Assembly (NCBI RefSeq): GCF_037976325.1
Contig: NZ_CP150265.1
Coordinates: 1,917,501 to 1,981,500, forward strand
DNA length: 64,000 bases
Origin: Paenibacillus sp. FSL K6-3182
Lineage (GTDB): Bacteria > Bacillota > Bacilli > Paenibacillales > Paenibacillaceae
Reading direction: 5' to 3'
Shown: piece after piece, positions 53,504 through 62,283 of the stretch
Position numbering within the stretch: position 1 is the stretch's first letter
How the letters are laid out: the number at the start of each line of letters is the position of its first letter
Notes under the pieces: model-generated
What the model saw: only the letters and a program-made list of their open reading frames with translations
What the model was told of the DNA's origin: nothing
The model's database searches: none
Made by a program: the position numbers and the translations under genes

Positions 53504-54667
53504 ATGCCAAATAAAATTTTATTTTGCGCAACGGTTGATTATCATTTCAAGGCATTTCATATGCCTGTTCTCGAATGGTTTAAGCAGCAAGGCTGGGAGG
53601 TCCATATCGCCGCAAAGGGCGAGCTGGAGCTCCCTTTTGTTGACCGGAAGTTTAATATTTCCATTGAGCGCTCACCGTTCCATTCCAACAATGTCAAAGC
53701 ATACCGAGAGCTGAAGGCAATTATTCAGCAGCAGGATTATAATATCATTCATTGCCATACGCCAATGGGCGGCGTGCTTTCAAGACTCGCGGCACAGCCG
53801 GCGAGAAAACAAGGAACAAAAGTTATTTATACCGCGCATGGTTTTCATTTCTGCAAAGGTGGCTCGCTCCTGAACTGGATGCTTTATTATCCAATTGAGA
53901 AGAGACTATCCAGCATGACGGACTGCTTAATTACAATCAATACAGAGGATTATCAGCTCGCTGTCACCAAAAAATTTAAAGCAAAGCGGATTGCTCATGT
54001 TCATGGTGTTGGCGTAAATACAACACATTTTAAGCCTTTGCAAAAGCTTGATAAATGGCGATTGCGTCAGGAGCTCGATTATCGCACGGACGACTTCCTT
54101 ATGTTTTATGCTGCTGAATTTAACCGAAACAAAAACCATCAGCTGCTCATTCACGCGTTGGCCGCTATTAAAGAGGCGGTACCGCATGGCCGGCTGCTGC
54201 TGGCTGGTAAAGGGCCTTTGCTTGAGGAAAGTCAGGCTCTGGCGGAGCGTTTAGGTGTTGGATCGATGGTCCATTTTCTTGGCTATCGGACAGATATCGA
54301 CCGGCTGCTGCCCATGTGCGACGTCGCAGTAGCATCCAGTCTGCGTGAGGGATTGCCCGTCAATTTAATGGAGGCAATGGCCTGCGGGCTGCCCATTGTT
54401 GCCACGCGGAATAGAGGGCATTCAGAGCTCGTTATAGATGGCGAGAATGGATTCGTGCTGGAGCCGACCGATATGGAGTTATTTGCTGACCGGTTAAGGA
54501 AGCTGAGTGAATCGCTGGAGCTGAGGCAGCGGATGGGGGCTACCAGCGCAGATATTGTAAAAAAATATTCATTACCGCAAGTAGCGCATGAACTAAGTGA
54601 AATTTATAAGCCATGGATGGAACAGCCAAAAGATAACTTAGGGGTATTACAATTAGCAGTTCAATAA
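53504..54667 (+). CDS. epsD: EpsD-like glycosyltransferase family 4
   Basis: The start is ATG 53504; the RBS is modest (GGATGG). The 387-residue product has a GT-B fold and opens with KILFCATVDYHFKAFHMPVL, closely matching the pattern of EpsD from Bacillus. It also has IYTAHGFHFCKGG, and the donor-binding C-terminal segment LREGLPVNLMEAMACGLPIV with E-rich loop. It adds a sugar to the lipid-linked chain at the cytoplasmic face of the membrane. Confidence 0.82.
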   Translation: MPNKILFCATVDYHFKAFHMPVLEWFKQQGWEVHIAAKGELELPFVDRKFNISIERSPFHSNNVKAYRELKAIIQQQDYNIIHCHTPMGGVLSRLAAQPARKQGTKVIYTAHGFHFCKGGSLLNWMLYYPIEKRLSSMTDCLITINTEDYQLAVTKKFKAKRIAHVHGVGVNTTHFKPLQKLDKWRLRQELDYRTDDFLMFYAAEFNRNKNHQLLIHALAAIKEAVPHGRLLLAGKGPLLEESQALAERLGVGSMVHFLGYRTDIDRLLPMCDVAVASSLREGLPVNLMEAMACGLPIVATRNRGHSELVIDGENGFVLEPTDMELFADRLRKLSESLELRQRMGATSADIVKKYSLPQVAHELSEIYKPWMEQPKDNLGVLQLAVQ

Positions 54668-54696
54668 CGTAATCCTTAGTGTAAAAGAGGTGCCAA

Positions 54697-55620
54697 ATGA
54701 AATTATTAACTGTATTTACGCCATCATATAATCGAGCCTATTGTTTACATCAATTGTATGAAAGCATGCAGCGTCAAACATCGAAAAATTTCGAATGGCT
54801 TATCATTGATGATGGTTCAACAGATAATACTGAGGTACTCGTCAATGATTGGATTAAGGAAGATTTAGTGCCAATTCGATATTTTAAACAGCAGAATCAA
54901 GGTATGCATGGAGCCCATAATACAGCATATGAGCATATGGAAACGGAGCTTAATGTGTGTATCGATTCGGATGATTACTTAACTGATAATGCCGTAGAAA
55001 TTATCGAATCATTTTGGGAGGAACACCGAAATGATAAATACTGTGGATTTATTGCCCTTGATTGTTATAAAAACGGGCAGATTATAGGGACGGAGTTACC
55101 TAAGCATTTGAAGAGTTCTACTTTATACGATTTATATTATAAGCATGGGGTAGCCGGTGATAAAAAGCTAGTATATCGTACATCGCTAATGAGAGAAAAC
55201 CCATATCCGCTCTTCGAGGGTGAGAAGTATGTAGGATTAAACTGGAAATATCTTCTTTTGGATAAAAGTTATGAGCTGCTTATTCTCCACGAGATTTTGT
55301 GCGTCGTTGAATACATGCCTGATGGTTCAACAAGAAATATGCTGACTCAGTATCGTAGAAATCCTAAGGGATTTGCTTTCTATCGTGTGGAACTAATGAA
55401 GTTGCCATTTAGCAGTTTAGCGTTTCGCTATCGTCAAGCTATTCATTATATTTCAAGCAGTTTAATTTCCAAAAATAAAAATTGGTTAAAAGAAGTTCCT
55501 AATAAAGGGCTTTCGATTTTAGCAATTCCACTGGGTCTGCTTCTTTACTTCTATATCTCATTTAAAACAAGAGGGATTATCTCTCAAAAAGGAAAAATAA
55601 ATGAATATCCTATGGCTTAG
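54697..55620 (+). CDS. Glycosyltransferase family 2
   Basis: ATG 54697 follows AAGAGGTG. The 307-residue product has a GT-A fold: LTVFTPSYNRAYCLHQLYES, LIIDDGSTDNTEVLV, and the metal-binding CIDSDDYLTDNA. A C-terminal hydrophobic segment may anchor it to the membrane. The coding sequence is more AT-rich than the genes before it. It overlaps the next gene by 20 bases. Confidence 0.85.
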   Translation: MKLLTVFTPSYNRAYCLHQLYESMQRQTSKNFEWLIIDDGSTDNTEVLVNDWIKEDLVPIRYFKQQNQGMHGAHNTAYEHMETELNVCIDSDDYLTDNAVEIIESFWEEHRNDKYCGFIALDCYKNGQIIGTELPKHLKSSTLYDLYYKHGVAGDKKLVYRTSLMRENPYPLFEGEKYVGLNWKYLLLDKSYELLILHEILCVVEYMPDGSTRNMLTQYRRNPKGFAFYRVELMKLPFSSLAFRYRQAIHYISSSLISKNKNWLKEVPNKGLSILAIPLGLLLYFYISFKTRGIISQKGKINEYPMA

Positions 55621-56674
55621 CTTACTGGTCGTATTTCTTTGTGCTTTATTTGCACGTTATTTCGCTACTTCGACAAGTGTAGGATCGTCCATTATTCAGC
55701 CCAATAAGCTATTAGCAGCAGGTGCTGCATTAACACTCGCGATTGTAGCCGGTTTGAGAAACAACATCGGAGATACTTTTTTTTATATGCATGCTTATGA
55801 GGTTGAAGATTTCAGCTGGAATGCTATTATTCAACGCAAGGATGTAGGATTCAATATTTTGCAAATGCTGCTGAAACAAATCTCAGATGATCCACAAATA
55901 TTAATATTTGTAACAGCGTTTTTTACAAACATATTAATTGTTATCGTTCTCTACAAGTATTCTAGATTATTGGATCTTAGTTTATATATCTATATTACTT
56001 CTGGAGCCTTTATCGTTTCTATGAATGGCGTCAGACAATTTCTAGCTGCTGCAATCATATTTGCAGCTACTAAATCTCTTTTAGATGGCAAATGGAAAAC
56101 ATTTATGCTGGTTGTTCTCTTCGCATCCTTTTTACATCAAAGTGCTTTAGTTATGATCCCGTTATACTTTATCGTTCGACGTAAGGCTTGGACTGGAATG
56201 ACTTTTTTTTTATTGTTGTTAGCTGTCTTGGTCGTCATAGGCTTTCAACAGTTTTCTGAGCTTTTATTTGCCACTATTAAGAACACGCAATATGGAAAAT
56301 ATGAGAGCTTTAATCAAGGCGGAGCTAACTATCTTCGAGTTATTGTACTTGCAGTGCCACTCTTAATCGCTTTCTTTGGCAGAGAGAAGCTTAGACAGCT
56401 TTTTCCAAAGAGCGACGTCATCGTTAATCTTACGATGATTGGTTTTGTGCTTATGATTATTTCTACGCAAAATTGGATTTTCGCGAGAATGAGCCTCTAT
56501 TTTTGTTTATATCAAATTATTCTTTTAGGCTGGCTAGTTAAATTATTTCGTCCTAAAGATCAGAAGTTTATGTATATAACTATCCTTGTTTTATATTTCA
56601 TTTACTTCTATTTCGAGAATGTTCTTATATTGGATATTCGTTATACAAGTAAATATTTAATGTGGCCATTTTAA
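55601..56674 (+). CDS. epsG: EpsG family exopolysaccharide polymerase
   Basis: ATG 55601 lies inside the end of the preceding gene (20-base overlap). The 357-residue product has about nine membrane helices. Segments AGLRNNIGDTFFYMHAYEV and FIVSMNGVRQFLAAAIIFAA match the conserved loop and helix of EpsG/Wzy-like polymerases, which join repeat units outside the membrane. The gene is AT-rich, similar to its upstream neighbour. Confidence 0.82.
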   Translation: MNILWLSLLVVFLCALFARYFATSTSVGSSIIQPNKLLAAGAALTLAIVAGLRNNIGDTFFYMHAYEVEDFSWNAIIQRKDVGFNILQMLLKQISDDPQILIFVTAFFTNILIVIVLYKYSRLLDLSLYIYITSGAFIVSMNGVRQFLAAAIIFAATKSLLDGKWKTFMLVVLFASFLHQSALVMIPLYFIVRRKAWTGMTFFLLLLAVLVVIGFQQFSELLFATIKNTQYGKYESFNQGGANYLRVIVLAVPLLIAFFGREKLRQLFPKSDVIVNLTMIGFVLMIISTQNWIFARMSLYFCLYQIILLGWLVKLFRPKDQKFMYITILVLYFIYFYFENVLILDIRYTSKYLMWPF

Positions 56675-56687
56675 GGGAGGTACGGTT

Positions 56688-57428
56688 GTGGGAGACATCG
56701 AAAAAATCCCTCGTATACTGCATTACTGTTGGTTTGGGCGTGGAGAGAAATCAAAAAAAATTCAAAAATGCATGGATAGTTGGCAAAAGCATCTTAGCGA
56801 TTACACCATAATTGAGTGGAATGAGGATAATTTTGATCTCAACTCAAACCGTTATGTGAAAGAGGCTTATGTAGCTGGGAAATATGCATTTGTAAGTGAT
56901 TATGTGCGACTACATGCATTATTTCATCTCGGAGGAATTTATGTGGATACGGATGTTGAGGTACTCAAGCCACTTGATTCTTTTCTTCAACATGAGGCCT
57001 TTTCTGGGTTTGAAGATGAAACTTATCTTCAGTCAGCCACGATGGGGGCGGTCAAAGGGCATCCATGGATAAAGGAGCTGCTCATAGATTATGCCAGAAG
57101 AAGTTTTTTACTGCCTGGGGGCAATTTTGACATGACAACTAATACGTCTGTCATTACGGAACTCAGTAAAAAAGATGGATTGATTTTGAACGGAGAATTT
57201 CAAGTGTTACCAAATGGTGTGACCTTTTATCCAAGAACCTTTTTCAGTCCTTATGACTACATTAATGGAGGAAACTACATAACAGGAAATAGTTTTACGA
57301 TTCACCATTTTGCAAAATCGTGGCTGCCCATTCATGTTCGTATGAACAGCAAACTGAAAAGAGTAGCAAGCCGAGTTGTCGGTCCGAGCGTTATTTCAAA
57401 AATGCGAAAGCTGCTATCTTCAAACTAA
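56688..57428 (+). CDS. Glycosyltransferase, DXD family (GT32-like)
   Basis: GTG 56688 follows AAGGGAGGTACGG. The 246-residue product has a short GT32-type fold: RILHYCWFGRGEKS, SDYVRLHALFHLGGIYVDTD (with the DXD metal motif), and IHHFAKSWLP near the C-terminus. It resembles capsule mannosyl/galactosyl transferases. It is part of the AT-rich block 54.7-57.4 kb. Confidence 0.8.
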   Translation: MGDIEKIPRILHYCWFGRGEKSKKIQKCMDSWQKHLSDYTIIEWNEDNFDLNSNRYVKEAYVAGKYAFVSDYVRLHALFHLGGIYVDTDVEVLKPLDSFLQHEAFSGFEDETYLQSATMGAVKGHPWIKELLIDYARRSFLLPGGNFDMTTNTSVITELSKKDGLILNGEFQVLPNGVTFYPRTFFSPYDYINGGNYITGNSFTIHHFAKSWLPIHVRMNSKLKRVASRVVGPSVISKMRKLLSSN

Positions 57429-57461
57429 GAGCAGTTAAACGAGCTACGGGAGCACCTATCT

Positions 57462-58070
57462 ATGACAAAGCGATTATTTGATATTTTTGTTTCGAGTATA
57501 ATCTTACTCATTATGCTTCCAATCATTGGAATTACTGCAATATTGGTACGCGTTAAGCTAGGAACACCAATTGTGTATAAGCAGCAGCGTCCAGGACTCA
57601 ACGGTGCCCCTTTTGTTGTTTACAAATTTAGAACGATGACAGATGAGAAGGACAGCCTCGGTCAGTTGCTGCCGGATCACATAAGGTTGACTCCTTTCGG
57701 GAGCTTCTTACGGAAGTTTAGTCTTGATGAATTGCTTCAACTTATTAATGTAGTAAGGGGCGATTTAAGTCTTGTTGGTCCAAGACCGCTTCTTATGGAG
57801 TATTTACCATTATACACAGAGGAACAAGCAAGGCGGCATCAAGTAAGGCCAGGTATAACCGGCTGGGCTCAAATTAATGGAAGAAACGCAATTTCATGGG
57901 AAGAGAAGTTTGCGCTGGATGTTTGGTATGTAGAGAATTGGAGCATTATGCTTGATTTGAAAATTCTGTTTCAAACGTTCTTAAAGGTTGTCCGTCCGGA
58001 AGGGATAAGTAATGCAAATCATGCAACGATGCCAATGTTTAAAGGGAGTGTCTCGAATCATGAAGGCTAA
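57462..58070 (+). CDS. epsL: Phosphoglycosyl transferase (EpsL-like)
   Basis: ATG 57462 lacks an obvious strong RBS; GGGAGC is 13 bases before. The 202-residue product has one N-terminal membrane helix and the PglC/WcaJ core: VYKQQRPGLNGAPFVVYKFR, LRKFSLDELLQLINVVRG, LVGPRPLLMEYLPLY and RPGITGWAQINGRNAI. It transfers the first sugar phosphate to undecaprenyl phosphate. It overlaps the ATP-grasp gene by 11 bases. Confidence 0.88.
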   Translation: MTKRLFDIFVSSIILLIMLPIIGITAILVRVKLGTPIVYKQQRPGLNGAPFVVYKFRTMTDEKDSLGQLLPDHIRLTPFGSFLRKFSLDELLQLINVVRGDLSLVGPRPLLMEYLPLYTEEQARRHQVRPGITGWAQINGRNAISWEEKFALDVWYVENWSIMLDLKILFQTFLKVVRPEGISNANHATMPMFKGSVSNHEG

Positions 58071-59052
58071 TGAATTGAATCTTTTATTTACAAGCTCGGG
58101 TAGAAGAGTATCACTCATCAAGAAATTTAAAGAGGCTTACGCGCTTCACGGTATTAATGGGAAAATTGTAACTGCTGATGTTAAGACTACTGCGCCAACA
58201 GCCTTTATGAGTGATCGGCATGTATTAGTCCCTAGAGTAGTTGAACAGCATTACTTGGAGACACTTCTTGCGATCTGCGTGGACGAAAATATTCATCTAC
58301 TCATTCCATTAATTGATTCAGAGCTCGTTCTGCTAGCTGCTAATCGTTCGTTATTTGAAGAAATAGGTGTGAAATTGCTTTTATCCAGCAGTGAATTAAA
58401 TGAAATTACGTTTGATAAAGAGAAAACCTATCGGTTTTTCTCTGAGAACGATATTCGGACGCCTAAAGTATACAGCGAAGATGAGATTCACGAAAAAAAC
58501 TATCAGTTTCCGTTAATGATTAAACCAAGAAACGGCAGCTCCAGCCAAGGCGTCACGAAAATTAAAAATGAGAAGGAGCTCCATTTTTTTAAAGAGTACA
58601 TACCTAATGCGATGATTCAAGAGTTTGTAACCGGCGAGGAGTATACCATCGATGTCATGGTGGATTTCTTCGGTAATATAAAAACGATTGTGCCTAGACT
58701 TCGGCTCGAAACAAGAGCAGGAGAAGTAAGCAAAGGGATTACGATGAAAAATCAGGATGTCATAAATGCAGCCGAGCATGTCGTACGCGCATTGCCAGGT
58801 CCAGTAGGATGCATAACCCTGCAATGCTTTAAACAAGCAAACGGCGAGATTACTTTTATAGAAATCAATCCTCGTTTTGGTGGAGGCGTTCCACTAGCTA
58901 TTGAAGCAGGCGCAGATTTTCCATTGTGGACCATTAGGCTGGGTCGCGGGGAAACACTTGATGAGGGACAGGATAATAGCTGGTGCGATCAACTGACGAT
59001 GCTTCGATATGATGAGGCCATTTTTACAAAGGATATTTCCTATGACCATTAA
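58060..59052 (+). CDS. ATP-grasp domain protein
   Basis: ATG 58060 has AAAGGGAGTG upstream; longer N-terminal starts lack it. The 330-residue product has an ATP-grasp fold (MIKPRNGSSSQGV, EFVTGEEYTIDVMVD, and FIEINPRFGGGVPLAIEAG as the metal and ATP loop). It would ligate a carboxylate to an amine or thiol. In capsule clusters such enzymes add amino acid or other modifications to sugars, but the substrate is unknown. It overlaps both neighbours by 11 bases. Confidence 0.82.
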   Translation: MKANELNLLFTSSGRRVSLIKKFKEAYALHGINGKIVTADVKTTAPTAFMSDRHVLVPRVVEQHYLETLLAICVDENIHLLIPLIDSELVLLAANRSLFEEIGVKLLLSSSELNEITFDKEKTYRFFSENDIRTPKVYSEDEIHEKNYQFPLMIKPRNGSSSQGVTKIKNEKELHFFKEYIPNAMIQEFVTGEEYTIDVMVDFFGNIKTIVPRLRLETRAGEVSKGITMKNQDVINAAEHVVRALPGPVGCITLQCFKQANGEITFIEINPRFGGGVPLAIEAGADFPLWTIRLGRGETLDEGQDNSWCDQLTMLRYDEAIFTKDISYDH

Positions 59053-59758
59053 GGCTATAGTGTTTGATATGGATGATACATTGTATGAAGAGAGGCAGTA
59101 TGTCATAAGTGGATTTAAAGCTGTAGATCAGTACGTTATTGAACAATTTGGTGTAACTGGTTTTTTTGAATCAGCGCTTAAATTATTTCATTCCGGAATA
59201 AGAGAGTTCATTTTTAATAAGGTTCTTGATCAGCTTGGAGTAAAGTATGAGGATTCTACTATAAAAATATTAATCAACTGTTATCGAACTCATATACCAT
59301 ACATTCATTTGGCAGAAGACGCGAAGTGGGTGCTGGAGCATCTATCATCAGAGGTCAAATTAGCTCTTATTTCTGACGGATATCTTAATGCTCAACAGCA
59401 AAAGGTTCACGCTTTAAAGCTCGCAGACAGATTTGAAGTCATTGTTTTGTCAGATGAATACGGCAGAGAAAATTGGAAGCCAAGCCCATTAGTATACGAA
59501 GAGGTCAGCAGGAAACTGCAAATCGATCACAATCAATGCATGTATGTTGGAGATAATGCGAAAAAGGACTTCGTAACCGCGAAGCAGCTGGGATGGACCA
59601 CCGTCCATATTCAAAGGGGAAATGGCGAATACGCAAACACTAATGTTACGCCGGAGTATGAGGCACATTACCGTATTGATAGTTTAAGAAAGCTTCCTGA
59701 TCTTTACGCTTGCAAACATATGTTTATTAAGGATGGTGAATCTGTTCATGTTAGCTGA
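59042..59758 (+). CDS. HAD-family hydrolase
   Basis: ATG 59042 is preceded by AAAGGA. The 238-residue product has the four HAD motifs: I FDMDDTLYEE (nucleophile Asp), II LISDGYLN, III lysine in WKPSPLVYEE and IV YVGDNAKKDF. It looks like a phosphatase of the C1-cap type. It overlaps the ATP-grasp gene and the DegT gene by 11 bases each, so it likely acts on the same compound. Confidence 0.85.
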   Translation: MTIKAIVFDMDDTLYEERQYVISGFKAVDQYVIEQFGVTGFFESALKLFHSGIREFIFNKVLDQLGVKYEDSTIKILINCYRTHIPYIHLAEDAKWVLEHLSSEVKLALISDGYLNAQQQKVHALKLADRFEVIVLSDEYGRENWKPSPLVYEEVSRKLQIDHNQCMYVGDNAKKDFVTAKQLGWTTVHIQRGNGEYANTNVTPEYEAHYRIDSLRKLPDLYACKHMFIKDGESVHVS

Positions 59759-60938
59759 GCCAAAGTTTATTTATCTTTCCCCGCCACATATGAGTGGAAA
59801 TGAACAAAAATATATACACGAAGCATTCGCTACGAATTGGATAGCACCGCTCGGTCCACATGTTGATGCCTTTGAGAAAGAAATGGCAGCATATGCTGGT
59901 GTTAAAGATGCTGTTGCAGTAAGCTCCGGAACGGCAGCGATTCATTTGGCGCTTCGTTTGCTGCATGTCAAGAAAGGCGATTTTGTATTTTGCTCAAGCT
60001 TAACTTTTGTAGCGAGTGCTAATCCGATTTTGTACGTTGGAGCCGAACCAGTATTTATCGATTCGGAGTTTGACACATGGAATATGTCACCACAAGCGCT
60101 GCAGCGAGCTTTAGAGAAGGCTAATCAGGAAGGGAATTTGCCAAAAGCAGTTATCGTTGTTCATCTGTATGGGCAAAGTGCCAAAATGGAAGAGATTATC
60201 GCTTTATGCAATCAATATGAGGTTCCTATCATTGAAGATTCCGCGGAGTCTCTTGGATCAAGTTATAAGGGGAAAAAGAGCGGCTCATTCGGAAAATTTG
60301 GCATTTACTCTTTTAACGGCAACAAAATAATAACTACATCGGGTGGCGGAATGTTGGTATCGGATGATGAAGAAGTGCTGCGAAGAGCACGGTTTTTGGC
60401 AACGCAAGCGAGAGACGCAGCTCCTCATTATCAGCATAGTGATATGGGTTATAATTACCGATTAAGCAACCTGCTTGCTGGTGTAGGAAGAGCGCAGTTA
60501 GAAGTTCTGGACGAAAGAGTAATAGCGAGGAGAAACATTTTTGACCGTTATAAAAGAGAATTGGGCCACTTACCAGGGCTTCAGTTTATGCCTGAGTTAG
60601 AGAACACCAGATCAAATAGATGGCTAACTACGATAACCTTGAATTTGCAAGAATCAGGTATTTCCGTACATTATTTACTAGAGGCATTTGGTAAAGCGAA
60701 GATTGAAGCGCGTCATGTATGGAAACCGTTGCACTTGCAGCCTTTATTCAAAGAAAACACTTATTACTCGCATGAAGAAGGCATTAACGTGTCGGAGCAG
60801 TTATTTGAAACAGGTATTTGTTTACCTTCAGGTTCCAGTATGTCGGAGGACGAACAATTGCGAGTGATCAATTGTATTCAATCAGTATATGCTGAAGCGT
60901 CTATTTCCTATCAACATAGCAATGTTAATGTTTCATAA
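59748..60938 (+). CDS. DegT/DnrJ/EryC1 aminotransferase
   Basis: ATG 59748 is favoured over ATG 59733 by the AAGGATGGTGA spacing. The 396-residue product is a sugar aminotransferase: IYLSPPHMSGNEQKY, AVSSGTAAIHLALRLL, EDSAESLGSSYKGKKSGSF and the PLP lysine in SFNGNKIITTSGGGMLVS. It would add an amino group to a keto sugar, probably one made by the EpsC-like dehydratase. It ends the first eps transcription unit; a promoter-like region follows. Confidence 0.88.
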   Translation: MLAEPKFIYLSPPHMSGNEQKYIHEAFATNWIAPLGPHVDAFEKEMAAYAGVKDAVAVSSGTAAIHLALRLLHVKKGDFVFCSSLTFVASANPILYVGAEPVFIDSEFDTWNMSPQALQRALEKANQEGNLPKAVIVVHLYGQSAKMEEIIALCNQYEVPIIEDSAESLGSSYKGKKSGSFGKFGIYSFNGNKIITTSGGGMLVSDDEEVLRRARFLATQARDAAPHYQHSDMGYNYRLSNLLAGVGRAQLEVLDERVIARRNIFDRYKRELGHLPGLQFMPELENTRSNRWLTTITLNLQESGISVHYLLEAFGKAKIEARHVWKPLHLQPLFKENTYYSHEEGINVSEQLFETGICLPSGSSMSEDEQLRVINCIQSVYAEASISYQHSNVNVS

Positions 60939-60964
60939 TTTCACAGTGTCAGGCGGTAAATAGA

Positions 60965-60993
60965 TTGACAACCGACTGTAGAGGTGATAATCT
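60965..60993 (+). promoter_or_regulatory. Promoter of the second exopolysaccharide unit
   Basis: TTGACA (60965-60970) with TAATCT (60988-60993) at 17 bases, or GATAAT at 15 bases. A short inverted repeat follows near the transcription start. Confidence 0.55.
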
Positions 60994-61001
60994 GTACTTG
61001 T

Positions 61002-61017
61002 GTTCGTTTTATAGAAC
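61002..61017. promoter_or_regulatory. Possible SinR-type operator of the second unit
   Basis: GTTCGTTTTATAGAAC: the minus-strand half is GTTCTAT and the whole is a loose inverted repeat. A hairpin GAACAAAAA/TTTTTGTTC follows (61014-61036). Confidence 0.45.
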
Positions 61018-61068
61018 AAAAACAAGATTTTTGTTCGCTGTGAGTTCATCAATATGAAGGAGAAATTC

Positions 61069-62283
61069 ATGAATAACGACGTCTCACTCCAAAAGGAAGA
61101 ACTGTCTGACGAATTGAGACTGCTTCTTTCGATCCTTGTTATGGATCATGGAGCTAAAATAACTTTTGATATACAGGAGCTGCTCCATAAGACGGATTGG
61201 GACAAATTTATAGAGTTAGCAAGACATCATCGTGTTTTTCCCACTCTCAATCTCAAGCTGCAAAAAATGAAATCAACCGATATCCCTACTTTTGTAACTC
61301 AAATGTTTCATCGCGACTATTATCGCAACACTCTGCAGATGTTGGCACTCAGCGGAGAGATGGAACAGCTGGCTAAGATGTTCTCTGAGAACGGCATTCG
61401 TTCGCTCTTTCTTAAAGGGCCAGTCATTGCTGCTGACTTATATGGAGACGTATCACTTCGTACATCATGTGATCTGGATTTCCTAATTCCAATCAAGGAT
61501 CTAGAACGTGCTGAAGCCCTACTCGTATCGCTTGGGTATGTAAAAGACGATTATATCGAATCGGTCTTAAATGACTGGAAATGGCGTCATCATCATACGG
61601 CCTTTGTTCATCCAGGCAAAGCGATCAAGGTTGAGGTTCATTGGCGACTTAATCCTGCACCTGCAAAGGAACCGAAATTTGATGATTTATGGGAGCGTAG
61701 AAGACAGAGCTCACTCATTTCAAGACCAATCTATTATCTCGGTAGAGAAGATTTATTTATGTTTCTCGTTTCCCACGGCGCTCGCCATGGTTGGTCCAGA
61801 CTTCGTTGGCTGCTAGATATTAAACAACTAGTAAATCAAAAAGTAGATTGGCCGAAATTAATTCGTTTGCTGAGGAAGCATCAATTTGCTCATATCGGGG
61901 GGCAAGCGCTTCTATTAGTAGCTAGATTAATGGCAACTCCCTTACGTGAAGAAATGAAGCCGCTAATAACGGACAGAAAGGCAGAATGGTCAGCAGAGGA
62001 CGCAATGTATTATGTTCATCGAATCATAAACTTACATACTCCGCCCATACCGGAGGAAGTAGATCGCTATCATAAAAAATATTTGTTTGGGCTACTTACA
62101 ACGAGACAAAAGTTTTTTTTTATAGCGAGTTTTCTTTATCCCTACCCAGAAGATGCAAAAACGCTTCCGCTGCCTAAACCGCTGCACTTTCTTTATTTTC
62201 CGCTTCGTCCACTTATATGGGGTTGGCGAATGTTGAAAAGGCGCCGCGAGAAAAAGCTGCTATTGAATAGGAGAACGAGATGA
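61069..62283 (+). CDS. Nucleotidyltransferase family protein (PF14907-like)
   Basis: ATG 61069 follows AAGGAGAAATT; the earlier ATG at 61054 is part of that RBS. The 404-residue product has an uncharacterised nucleotidyltransferase fold, with RSLFLKGPVIAADLYGDVSL and the catalytic acidic pair in TSCDLDFLIPIKDL. A second conserved segment is KVEVHWRLNPAP. Relatives occur in polysaccharide clusters and, in Paenibacillus, in lasso peptide loci; no lasso precursor is seen here. It overlaps the next gene by 4 bases. Confidence 0.75.
   Translation: MNNDVSLQKEELSDELRLLLSILVMDHGAKITFDIQELLHKTDWDKFIELARHHRVFPTLNLKLQKMKSTDIPTFVTQMFHRDYYRNTLQMLALSGEMEQLAKMFSENGIRSLFLKGPVIAADLYGDVSLRTSCDLDFLIPIKDLERAEALLVSLGYVKDDYIESVLNDWKWRHHHTAFVHPGKAIKVEVHWRLNPAPAKEPKFDDLWERRRQSSLISRPIYYLGREDLFMFLVSHGARHGWSRLRWLLDIKQLVNQKVDWPKLIRLLRKHQFAHIGGQALLLVARLMATPLREEMKPLITDRKAEWSAEDAMYYVHRIINLHTPPIPEEVDRYHKKYLFGLLTTRQKFFFIASFLYPYPEDAKTLPLPKPLHFLYFPLRPLIWGWRMLKRRREKKLLLNRRTR

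Noticed and set aside
61966..61976. Another copy of the TAACGGACA repeat
   Set aside because: It is inside a coding sequence and matches only the short core by chance.
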